From Actinomucor elegans (lineage: Eukaryota; Mucoromycota; Mucoromycetes; Mucorales; Mucoraceae), in the NCBI GenBank assembly GCA_026027325.1, contig JAMSLZ010000004.1, forward strand, positions 682,001-746,000: DNA of 64,000 bases. The letters are read 5' to 3'. The translations under genes were made by a program, and so were the position numbers. The notes under the pieces are model-generated. The model did no database searches. It was not told where the DNA came from and worked only from the letters and a program-made list of their open reading frames with translations. Shown here piece after piece: positions 10,853 to 19,514 of the stretch (the first letter of the stretch is position 1; each line of letters begins with the position of its first letter).

Positions 10853-11734
10853 TTAATCTGTCAAAAACTTTTTCCATAAATTATATTCCCTATTTTTTTT
10901 CCTCCATTGATATTCTTTTAAAAACAATAATATATCTTTTTTGTTTCTATGTCTGGGTATTATACTCTGTTTTAATCCATTCCAAGTACCTTCAATAGTA
11001 TTAGTATGTACACCTGTTATTGGATCTTTAAAATTTTTGGAATGATTTACAGTCATATGTTTATATCCTATATTCTTTAAATTATTGTATCCTTTCCATA
11101 AATCTGTATATATTGTGGTTCCTTTTTTTACATATTTTTTAATAATTAAATCTATATTATCAATATTTCTTTCTTTAATAGGGACAAAAAAAGTTTTTTT
11201 ATTTTCGTTTTTTATTTTATTTTTTAACATACTTCTTTCTACACCTCCAATAATCCATGCACCTTCTACTCTATGACCTCTATTATATTTTCTTTTAGCT
11301 ATTTTACTTTCATCTACTTCTACAATTTTATTTCTACCCCCAATTTTAATATTTCTATTACTTAATAATTGCTTATTTTTTAAATGTTTTCTAAATAATT
11401 TATTATAAGATGACACAGTATTCTTTGATATTCCTAATGTTGATGCAGTAAATGAACATGGCACTTTTCCAAGAAAATAATATAGTATATGTAATTGTAT
11501 ATTTAATGATAATGTTAATTTATTAAATATTGTACCTTTTAAAGGTGATATAGCTTTTCTACATTTATAAAATCTGCAAACATATAATTTTTTATTTATA
11601 TTTAATTTAATATCATGGTTACATTTTAAACACTTTTCATAATGGTTAACATAGTTGTTTTCAATTAAATACAATAGTGCTTCCTTCTCATCATCAAATA
11701 TTTTTTTCAAAGATTTGTATGGTTCTATAAACAT
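10853..11734 (-). CDS. Merlin transposase (DDE, IS1595/ISXO2-like)
   Basis: 293 aa; catalyses cut-and-paste transposition. An N-terminal zinc ribbon is visible (CLKCNHDIK ... YVCRFYKCRK, about residues 38-60), typical of IS1595-group enzymes. Next is a helix-turn-helix-like segment (TASTLGISKNTVSSYNKLF, about 98-116). The catalytic core has the first Asp in VEVDESKIAKRKYNRGHRVEG (about 138), the second in IYTDLWKGYNNL (about 210), and the Glu in NTIEGTWNGLKQSI (about 248). All three catalytic residues and both transposon ends are present, so the copy may be functional. The length fits the family (about 250-300 aa). No introns. Confidence 0.88.
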   Translation of the reverse strand: MFIEPYKSLKKIFDDEKEALLYLIENNYVNHYEKCLKCNHDIKLNINKKLYVCRFYKCRKAISPLKGTIFNKLTLSLNIQLHILYYFLGKVPCSFTASTLGISKNTVSSYNKLFRKHLKNKQLLSNRNIKIGGRNKIVEVDESKIAKRKYNRGHRVEGAWIIGGVERSMLKNKIKNENKKTFFVPIKERNIDNIDLIIKKYVKKGTTIYTDLWKGYNNLKNIGYKHMTVNHSKNFKDPITGVHTNTIEGTWNGLKQSIIPRHRNKKDILLFLKEYQWRKKNREYNLWKKFLTD

Positions 11735-12140
11735 ATAGTTCTATAAAAACCTTTTTAAGTTATATTTTAAATATAAAACAAAATTCAATTTTGTATAAAA
11801 CAAAAATTAAAATGATTTCGGAGTTTTAATAATAAACCTGAGAGTTCTTTTGGGATACATCCGGGCAAACTCTATAGAGCAACTAGCCTAACTATATGAA
11901 AAGTGTTTAAAATAAACATAGAAAAAAGTATAAAAAACCCTGGGACCCACAAGGGAGAAAAAGGTTGAAGACAAGATAGAGATGCAGAGGATTACTGTAA
12001 GACTGAATGATCCAAAAGACATGCCAACAGCTGGGAACTTTGATAATCACTTACCACTGCGGCAGCGCAGTTGGAAGACAAGCAGCTTAGTTCATCGATA
12101 GCCAAGAAGTCGCGAAGAACGTAGTAGCCATCAAGGCCTA

Positions 12141-15100
12141 CTAGACAGAAGGAGCGAAGAACCAGGCATCACCAGGATCTGGATCTGGAGCGATAGCAGC
12201 AAGAGGATGACACAGCGTGTCAATCACATAGAGAACCTCAAGGAGTGCAGACCAGAAAGGCGGTGGACCATTGGATGCTTTCAAGGGCAACAAGTTCAGG
12301 GCATGATCAATGCGATTGACATCTGGCGGAGCAGCAGGTAATTGGCACAGAAGGCGAGGATCAATGCCACGGCAATTGAACACAAAGTGATCTCGAGAGA
12401 GCCGGCAACCAGTGAAACAAGGACACAATTCATCACGGTTAGCGAAACGGCCTAACCGCCATCGAACAAGACGACTGCGAGCAGCGCGAGTCATAGGCAG
12501 GTACAGTATTGGATCAGGCTTTGAAGTAGAGGGCCGACAAGCACGCAAAAGAACCGATTTACCAGTGTGAGCAGCAGCAGCCATTTGCTTGTCAAAGAGA
12601 TCTTGCCAGTAGCCAGAGAACCAGGACTTGAGACGAGAGGCTGTAGGTACAGGATTGGGCAATGCCATATACATAGGATTGAGATATAGGAGCTTGTTCA
12701 ATCGAGTATAGCCAAGACCAGAAGGAGAATTGTCTCGAGAAGAGTTCAGCAATGATATCAAGCAATCATCCGGAAGCCATTGCGATCGTAGGGCATACTT
12801 GGTAACCAGGACATTGTATCGATGCTTCATAGAAGGGATACAAGTGATGTGCTTCGTGACATTGAACCATCGGGAGCCAACAAACATACCAACTAACCGG
12901 TTCTGAAGGTTATCCAAAGCAGTAAAGTCAGCAGCAGAGAGCCTAGATATAGCAAGACCGTACTCAAACTTGGGCCGAATGAAGGTAGTATATAACCGAG
13001 AACAGAGCAAGAGAGAGAAACCATTGCGGTTGACACCAACCGAATTCAGTAGAGCCATGGTTTTGACTGCACCACCAGACCGTTTAGCCAAGATACCTGG
13101 ACCATCAAGACCTTTCTTGTTGAATGGCATACCAAGATACGTGGACTCATTCACTGCAGGCAGAGGAACATCATAGAGACTCAGTCTAAAGTTGGTAGAC
13201 GTAGAGGAGGTCACAGAAGGAGCGTTCAGGACAGCACACTTGGTAGGGTTCCAACGATAGCCCAGTACTCTTGAATGGTCAGCAGCTAGGTTCAACATAT
13301 TTTGCACCTCATGTTTGGAGCCAAAGATCGCCACATCGTCGGCAAACAGAAGACAGTTAATGGCCACAGCCTCAGCAGATCCAGGAGGAGACACCACAGC
13401 AGTAGTATCCGAAGCTTCAGACCGAAGGAGCTCAGGCAAGGAGTTGATGTACAAAGAGTACAAGTGAGGACTCAACACCGAGCCTTGGAGTACACCAGTG
13501 GCAGGGGAGAAAGAGGAAGAGATGTGGTTGGCGATCAATACGGAGATGGATACATCATCAAATAGATTGACCAGCAGACCAAGGAGAGGCCGAGGCAGAG
13601 ATGAATTCTCAAGAGCATTCCAGATCACACATCGATCAACAGTGTCATAGGCAGCCTTAATATCCAGAAAAGCAACAACAGGATAGTGGTGATGAACCAA
13701 GAAGTAGTTGTGCATCAGGTCGTGCAGACAGAGGGCTTGATCCAGAGGACTACGCATGGGACGGAAGCCACCTTGTGCGAGATCTAGAGGAGGCGAATGG
13801 TCATAGACGCTTTGTGCAATGGTAATCTCAAACAACTTACGCATCACCGAAGTCAAAGAAATTGGCCTGTAGTTGGCAGGATCAGAAGCATCACCTTTCT
13901 TGAAGATAGGAAAGACCTGGGCTTGACGCCATAGAACCGGTGTATAGCACCATTGGTAACAAACCTGGAATAGCAAAGAGAGGACAGGAGCAAGTAAATC
14001 AGCAACAGCCTTGAGCATTTCAGCTTTTAGATGATCAGGACCAGGAGCTTTGCGATTCGGCAACTGTTTGATATGCTCAACCAAGGTTTCCACCGAGAAA
14101 ATCCAAGACACTTCTTCATCAGACACCAGGAAAGGCACTTCTAAACCAAAGTCAGGAGCAGCCAGGGGACGAGAAGCAGTTGATAAAAGAGAACCATCAT
14201 ACACTGTAGCCAGGTGTGTAGCCATAGAATCGACTGATGCTTGAGGGCCATCAGGATGAGCATACGTAGCAGAGGTTTCTTTCCGGCGTTTCAGCCTAGA
14301 CATGGTCGCAGTGGCCTTGGCAAAGTCCTTTTGGAGTGACATGCAAAAGTTCTTCCAGGAGAGTCTTTTTGCAGCAGCAACAGCACGACGAAACGACTTG
14401 TGAGCTTGCAGATGAAGATGCCAGTAATAAGCCTTGTCAGCACCAAATGAATGACGCCAACGGCAATAGAGGCGATCACGTTCTCGAGCAGCAGCTTCCA
14501 GATCAGCAGTCCAGTACTTCTTCCAATGACCAGGACGAGGAGCCTTAGACCCAATGGATGCATCCATCGCCTGATAGAGACACTCATTCAGAGATGCATT
14601 GAGTGAATCTATAGATGGACGAGTATCCGGAGGAGAACCAACCAGACCAGCCAGAGTATCCTTCAAGGGAGCAACCAGACACCGAAACCGAGTATGGAAC
14701 AGAGCCAAAGGCTCAGACTCAGCCAGCCGACTGAGGTTCCATGTCCTACGAGGAGCCAGCACCGAAGAGTCACCTACCCCAGAAGAGCCACCAGAAACAG
14801 CAATGTACCTGAATCTCAATTGCAGCAGACGATGATCCGAGCCCAGAGATAGATCAGAAGCCACAGAAAGAGAAGCAGATACCATACCAGAACCACCAAT
14901 GTTGGTCAAGAACAAATCAATGATACTGCTCGCCACAGCACCATTTCTAAAGGTACAGTATGTATCAATACCATACGCCAAGGAAGCATTCAACACTGAC
15001 AGATTGCGTTCTTCAATCCAAGGAAGTAGAGCTTGACCACGAGGATTTGTTGCAGAATCACCAGTAACATCACCAAGGCGTGCATTGAAATCACCGCAGA

Positions 15101-15530
15101 TAATACTATCAGAGTGCAGAGGCAGTGAGTTGAGAGAAGAGAGCACCAGATCACGAGAGAGACTGGGTGGAAAGTAGACACAATGCACATTGACTTTGTC
15201 AACCTTGATCGACAGAGTATATGCATTGTAAGACGGAAGTTGAGAGACAGTAAAAGGACAGTGAGGAGAAATGAGAGCAGTGACACCACCTGAGCCACGT
15301 CCATTGGCATTAGTGACAATTTGACCGTACAGATGATATTGAGACCAATCGGTAGGGATCAACCCAGAGGTAAGCCAAGTTTCAGTAATCAAGAGGATAT
15401 CACAAGAGAGAGCATGAGAAAGTACATCATGGATGGTAGTGACCCGAAGGCCATTGGCATTCCACAATGCAAGAGAAAAGGAGCGGACGGGGGTATCAGA
15501 AGGAGTGAAAGGAGGGACTGAAGATGTCAT
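12141..15530 (-). CDS. LINE A ORF2: endonuclease-reverse transcriptase (variant C-terminus)
   Basis: 1129 aa. Same domain order as the other ORF2s: APE-type endonuclease (ALWNANG, ITETWL, GDFNARLG at about 147, SDHRLL at about 232), reverse transcriptase (about 485-760, catalytic FADD at about 731), and a C-terminal Cys/His knuckle (CPCFTGC ... H ... C near 1035). It differs from most copies in the last residues (WFFAPSV instead of WFAATRTI) and at NESTYLGM and LNPMYMA, linking it to LINE G. The start ATG overlaps the ORF1 stop as TAATG. Open throughout. Confidence 0.9.
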   Translation of the reverse strand: MTSSVPPFTPSDTPVRSFSLALWNANGLRVTTIHDVLSHALSCDILLITETWLTSGLIPTDWSQYHLYGQIVTNANGRGSGGVTALISPHCPFTVSQLPSYNAYTLSIKVDKVNVHCVYFPPSLSRDLVLSSLNSLPLHSDSIICGDFNARLGDVTGDSATNPRGQALLPWIEERNLSVLNASLAYGIDTYCTFRNGAVASSIIDLFLTNIGGSGMVSASLSVASDLSLGSDHRLLQLRFRYIAVSGGSSGVGDSSVLAPRRTWNLSRLAESEPLALFHTRFRCLVAPLKDTLAGLVGSPPDTRPSIDSLNASLNECLYQAMDASIGSKAPRPGHWKKYWTADLEAAARERDRLYCRWRHSFGADKAYYWHLHLQAHKSFRRAVAAAKRLSWKNFCMSLQKDFAKATATMSRLKRRKETSATYAHPDGPQASVDSMATHLATVYDGSLLSTASRPLAAPDFGLEVPFLVSDEEVSWIFSVETLVEHIKQLPNRKAPGPDHLKAEMLKAVADLLAPVLSLLFQVCYQWCYTPVLWRQAQVFPIFKKGDASDPANYRPISLTSVMRKLFEITIAQSVYDHSPPLDLAQGGFRPMRSPLDQALCLHDLMHNYFLVHHHYPVVAFLDIKAAYDTVDRCVIWNALENSSLPRPLLGLLVNLFDDVSISVLIANHISSSFSPATGVLQGSVLSPHLYSLYINSLPELLRSEASDTTAVVSPPGSAEAVAINCLLFADDVAIFGSKHEVQNMLNLAADHSRVLGYRWNPTKCAVLNAPSVTSSTSTNFRLSLYDVPLPAVNESTYLGMPFNKKGLDGPGILAKRSGGAVKTMALLNSVGVNRNGFSLLLCSRLYTTFIRPKFEYGLAISRLSAADFTALDNLQNRLVGMFVGSRWFNVTKHITCIPSMKHRYNVLVTKYALRSQWLPDDCLISLLNSSRDNSPSGLGYTRLNKLLYLNPMYMALPNPVPTASRLKSWFSGYWQDLFDKQMAAAAHTGKSVLLRACRPSTSKPDPILYLPMTRAARSRLVRWRLGRFANRDELCPCFTGCRLSRDHFVFNCRGIDPRLLCQLPAAPPDVNRIDHALNLLPLKASNGPPPFWSALLEVLYVIDTLCHPLAAIAPDPDPGDAWFFAPSV

Positions 15531-16085
15531 TATTGTGACATTTCAGTATCGCTATCACCGGTAACGTCTTCACCAGATGGCAAAGCACCAGAACTACGGA
15601 ATGCAAAAGCAGCCTTCTTGGGATCCTTTTCGGCAAGACGAGAGCGAGCTTCCTTAATGGCTTGATCAAGATCACCATCATCAATCCATCCAAGTTCCAC
15701 AAAGGAGCGACCAACAGAAGGGACCATCACTGGTCGAATGAACGCCAGAGTGCTGATACAGCGAGAGTGAACGAGGTTAGCCATCTCGTTTTCACGAGCA
15801 TTGGCTGAGAGAGAAGCATACTTGGGGTCAGCAAGATGGGCTGGGTTTAAAGGATCAAAATCCTTAATGAACTCAGCTTCAGCCGTAGTCATAAGCTCGG
15901 TAAACTTTTCAACATACTGCGTATGTATCAGGACACCAAGGACACCAGTGGCAGGGAAACAGACATCTAACACACGACCAGTGTCAACACCAGCGCGACG
16001 TAACCGAGAGCGGACTTCAGTACGATCAAGTTTGCGGGATCGACCAAGATAAACATAGGTAAAACCCTGAGGACCCTGGGCCTCA

Positions 16086-16306
16086 GATAAACATTTACAA
16101 CTACTTAATATTTTTAACTTTCCTAAAAAATCAAGGCATAAATATAATGTTGCCTTTTTATCCATAAATAAAATGTTGGTTACTTGTTCTATTTTAGAAT
16201 AAAATTTATTTATATTATTATTTGTATTCAAAAAAATCTATTATTTCCTAATTTTTTTATATATTGTACTATTTTGAACATATTTCTGTAATACTAAATG
16301 TTCTTC
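16086..16306 (+). repeat. Left 221-bp terminal direct repeat (LINE A copy)
   Basis: Matches 18367-18587 in direct orientation. It borders the transposase 3' end; 11 bp separate the repeat from the transposase stop at 16318. Confidence 0.92.
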
Positions 16307-16317
16307 TTATTAATTGA

Positions 16318-17752
16318 TTAATTATTTTCTATTGATTTCCAATAATTCAAAATAGTATCATGTGATGTAAAATCTTTTCTTTTACCCATGAATTATGTTC
16401 TTTACCATACTTTTTCCATTTTACAAAATATTCATATAAGTTCTTTACTTTTTTGTGTTTAATTATATATTGTATTTCATATATATTTTGATCATTATTA
16501 CTAGTGATATCTTCCTCCATTTGATCCATAATATCTATATTCACTTCATTTATATTTAAATTATTTAAAAATTGATTTTGTAATGATTTTATATCAACGA
16601 TATTTTCTATTTTATATTGTGTTTTTAATGTTACTTCTTTATTCATTTCAATATTATTTTATAATAATAATCAAAATTATCATTTAGCCATTTGTTGTAA
16701 TGGGCATTTTCTTCAATTCCAAATAACTCTGTAAAATATTTTATGTTCAGTAATACTATTGCTAATTTTAGCTGTATATTATATGTCTTATTATCTGTTA
16801 TTCTAATCTTATTTTGTCCACTAAATCTTTTAAAAATACTACCTAATTCTGCAAAATATTTTTCTATTTTTGACCTTAATCCACCTAATTCTTCATTGAA
16901 TTTTTTTTCATCTATGGTTAATTCAACTCCTTTATCTTTTTTTATAGGATAGCAAAAATTTTTCAAGGATATATTAAATCCAATATTACTAAATTTTTCT
17001 ATAAATTCTTTTACTGTGTTTTCATATAATCCATCAAAACATATACAATCTATTTCATTATAAAACTTATTGATATTTATGTCTAAAAGCATTTTATCAT
17101 CAGTATTATTTCTACAAGGTAAGGAATCAGATATATAAACACATATTCTATTAATATCTATAATAAATTGTGTATTTAATCCATTTCTTTTTAATTTATA
17201 CGAGAATAACTCTTTTTTATCTAGATTAATATCTTGATATGTTATACGATTATGGTGACCATCAATTAGTAATGTTACATTATCTAACATCATTGGATTA
17301 AATTTCTTAGCACAAAGTAATCTCAATGTATGTGTAGAAAAACATTTTTCTAATTTATTATTTATCCATTTTTCCAATAAATCATAATTATTTATATATA
17401 ATGATTGATATAATTTATAAAAACTAGTAGATGGAATATACATTTCCATTTCATTTATAGATTTTCCATTTAATAAATGTTCTAATAATATCAATACTTT
17501 ATCTGCTGTTATATATGGACCTGGTAGTTTTATATTGTTACATAAATCTGTCAAAAATACAAATGGAGCAATACTTCCTAATTTAATATATATATTTTTT
17601 TTAATTCTATCAATATTTGGTATACTCGTTATTTTAGATCTATGATATTTCAATTCAACTTTATATATATATTCATTTTTCATAAATTTCCAATACCTAT
17701 TGTAAATATTTCTGTATTCATTTTCAATTAATAAGTCTATATGAGTGTTCAT
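16318..17752 (-). pseudogene. DDE_Tnp_4 (Harbinger-like) transposase with C-terminal chromodomain, frameshifted
   Basis: Start chosen at the ATG at 17752 (MNTHIDLLIENEYRN), which aligns with the start of the homologue at 51266. The DDE core shows the first Asp in VTLLIDGHHNRI, then NTQFIIDINRICVYISDSLPC, the second Asp in CFDGLYENTV, and the Glu in GLRSKIEKYFAELG. The C-terminus is a chromodomain (YEIQYIIKHKKV ... YFVKWKKYG ... NSWVKEK). Two single-base T-run differences from the LINE B copy break the frame, near 16660 and 16375. Because the LINE B copy is open at those places, sequencing error is possible. Confidence 0.85.
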
Positions 17753-17842
17753 AAACAAATAAAATGATGTATTTTTATATAAAGAGAAATTCAATTTTTA
17801 ATATTTTCTATATTTAATAAACTTTTATTTATATATGAAAAT

Positions 17843-18211
17843 TCAATTTTTAATATTTTCTATATTTTCCAAGAACTTATGATTTCTTTTTGCATAATCT
17901 AACCATGATTTAAAATTATAAATTTCTTTAATACTAACATATCCTTTTCTTAAACACCAGGATTTGAAATATTCATTTCTAACTTTTTCGTTATCATCTA
18001 AAATTGTTTTTATCACTAAATTGGCATGGATATTTGTATTGTTTTCACCAACATCATAGAAAGGACCACTATATAAAATTTTATCAATATTTTTTATATT
18101 TCCAACCCATTGCAGTATTTTCTTGTTTAATATTTCGGATGATTTATTCTTGACATCTTTTTTTTCAGGATTTAGAGTTAAAACCACAGCATAATAATAG
18201 ATTTTTTCCAT
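17843..18211 (-). CDS. Partner ORF of the 221-repeat transposon, unknown function
   Basis: 122 aa from the ATG at 18211 (MEKIYYYAVVLTLNPEKK); the frame is open 13 codons further. It lies upstream of the transposase on the same strand, 90 bp away, and is repeated at 25221-25589 and, diverged, at 63630-63932 beside another chromodomain transposase. That recurrence makes it a genuine element gene. Conserved blocks: YYAVVLTLxPEKKDV, ILYSGPFYD, NTNxHANLVIKT, LRKGYxSIKEI, and in this copy SWLDYAKRN. The order (hydrophobic strand, His-containing strand, then Tyr-x-x-x/Lys helix) loosely recalls a small HUH/Rep endonuclease fold. Only one His of an HUH motif is present, however, so I do not assign that function. 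Confidence 0.7.
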   Translation of the reverse strand: MEKIYYYAVVLTLNPEKKDVKNKSSEILNKKILQWVGNIKNIDKILYSGPFYDVGENNTNIHANLVIKTILDDNEKVRNEYFKSWCLRKGYVSIKEIYNFKSWLDYAKRNHKFLENIENIKN

Positions 18212-18366
18212 TAAATATAATATTGATGTTATTTTAAAAATAATTCTCAAATATTATAGATACTTTTATATTTTCCAAAATATCATGCCAAGAATTAGAT
18301 GCCAAGGAAGTTGTTTTTAGATTTCTCAATGTGATTAAACGCAATGGAAGTCTAAAAATAGGACAA

Positions 18367-18587
18367 GATAAACATTTACAACTACTTAATATTTTTAACT
18401 TTCCTAAAAAATCAAGGCATAAATATAATGTTGCCTTTTTATCCATAAATAAAATGTTGGTTACTTGTTCTATTTTAGAATAAAATTTATTTATATTATT
18501 ATTTGTATTCAAAAAAATCTATTATTTCCTAATTTTTTTATATATTGTACTATTTTGAACATATTTCTGTAATACTAAATGTTCTTC
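18367..18587 (+). repeat. Right 221-bp terminal direct repeat (LINE A copy)
   Basis: Direct repeat of 16086-16306. A 92-codon - strand frame (18512-18234) begins inside this repeat and runs into the unique interior, ending about 23 bp upstream of the partner ORF start. It may be a leader or a further small gene. Confidence 0.92.
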
Positions 18588-19185
18588 TCAAGGGTTTTGA
18601 AGGCGCGAGCAGCGGCTATACGTTTCTTTAGCGAAACGGCAGCAGGGCGAGAGGGGCGGCTGTCCTTTTTTACAGCGGCTGCAGCAATGGCAGCGAAAGA
18701 CCGGGCACCATTTTTTTCCTGGGCGGGAGAAGCGACATCCTGCGGTGGACTACGAGCGGTGGCAGCAGAGAGTTGTGCTCGAAGTTGGTTATTTTCATTA
18801 ACCAGAGCCTGGTTTTCGGTTTTGAGTCCAAGAATCTCATTTTTCAAGGTCTGGAGCTCTTCAAATAATGTTTGATGTTGTTGCACTTGTTGAACAAGTG
18901 AAAACACCATTTGCTGTAGCTGCTGGAACTGCATTGGCTGTTGCATTTGGTCCATTGAGCCAGATGGCTCAGATGCATGTTGAACATTGGACATTTCGAA
19001 ATGGAGAAAAATTCAAGATGTCGAAAGCTTGATGGAATGTTCTGAAAAAAAAACTGCAGATAGTACTCGGCGAGGCGAAGATGGATGTGCAATTTTTATA
19101 GATGGATGTATAGTAGTTGTTGAGATATTCGGCTTTGAAAAAGTGGATTTTTGAAAAAAGTTTTCAAAAGCGAAAGAAGAGGGGG

Positions 19186-19199
19186 GGGGATGTAGCTCA
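19186..19199 (+). repeat. tRNA-Ala head at LINE junction (G9 type)
   Basis: GGGGATGTAGCTCA preceded by five more G (nine in all) and no T. The nine-G form is shared with the next three junctions. Confidence 0.9.
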
Positions 19200-19514
19200 G
19201 TTTAAAGATTATATTTTATTAATAAGTAGTTATATGGGCAAACTCTATAGAGCATCTAGCCTAACTATATGAAAAAGTGTTTAATATAAACATAGAAAAA
19301 AGTATAAAAAACCCTGAGAACCACAAGGGAGAAAAAGGTTAAAGACAAGAGCGAGAACCAGTAGACTATTGCAGCTCTGAGTGATCCAAAAGGCAAGCCA
19401 ACAGCTGGGAACTTTGATAATCACTTACCACCGTGGCTGCGCAGTTGAAAGACAAACAGGCTGGTTCATCAATAGAACAGAGAGAAAGAGAGGCTCAATA
19501 AACCAAGGAGAGGT

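Larger units (their letters stand above)
9941..11862 (-). mobile_element. Merlin-type (IS1595/IS1016-related) DNA transposon
   Basis: 1922 bp flanked by the 8-bp target duplication GGGCAAAC (9933-9940 and 11863-11870). Other LINE copies hold this sequence once, so the empty site is known. The ends form inverted repeats of about 24 bp (GGATG ... CTCTCA at both), 17 of 24 matching. An 8-bp duplication and an IS1595-like transposase both fit Merlin. It carries two - strand ORFs, with an AT-rich gene-free stretch (10313-10852) between them. Confidence 0.9.
16086..18587 (-). mobile_element. Chromodomain Harbinger-like transposon with 221-bp direct terminal repeats (copy in LINE A)
   Basis: 2502 bp, flanked by TCA (16083-16085 and 18588-18590); the empty site, GCCTCAAGG, is seen in LINEs C, D and E. 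Both ends are 221-bp copies of the same sequence in the same orientation (16086-16306 and 18367-18587). Each repeat begins GATAAACATTTAC and ends AAATGTTCTTC, so it has imperfect inverted ends of its own. Internally, on the - strand, are a DDE transposase with chromodomain and a 122-aa partner ORF. Confidence 0.9.
15530..18994 (-). pseudogene. LINE A ORF1, split by a 2.5-kb nested transposon
   Basis: The N-terminal part (18994-18588) and C-terminal part (16085-15530) together correspond to the 319-aa ORF1. They are separated by the element at 16086-18587, inserted in the codons for TLE-AQGPQG. The C-terminal part stays in frame with sequence inside the left terminal repeat, creating a 233-codon chimeric reading frame (15530-16231) that starts MNTNNNINKFYSK. 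Confidence 0.9.
9897..19185 (-). mobile_element. LINE A (full-length unit with two nested transposons)
   Basis: The 3' terminal 44 bp (9897-9940) are cut off from the rest by the Merlin transposon at 9941-11862. ORF2 is intact and ORF1 is split by the 221-repeat transposon. The 3' end carries a variant ORF2 C-terminus (WFFAPSV) shared with LINE G. Upstream of about 13.2 kb the sequence is essentially identical to LINE B, so the copy looks recombinant. Its 5' junction has nine G, as in B, C and D. Confidence 0.88.

Noticed and set aside
13302..13565. Plus-strand ORFs of 60-100 codons inside ORF2, repeated in every LINE
   Set aside because: They are antisense shadows of ORF2 and recur only because the LINE recurs.
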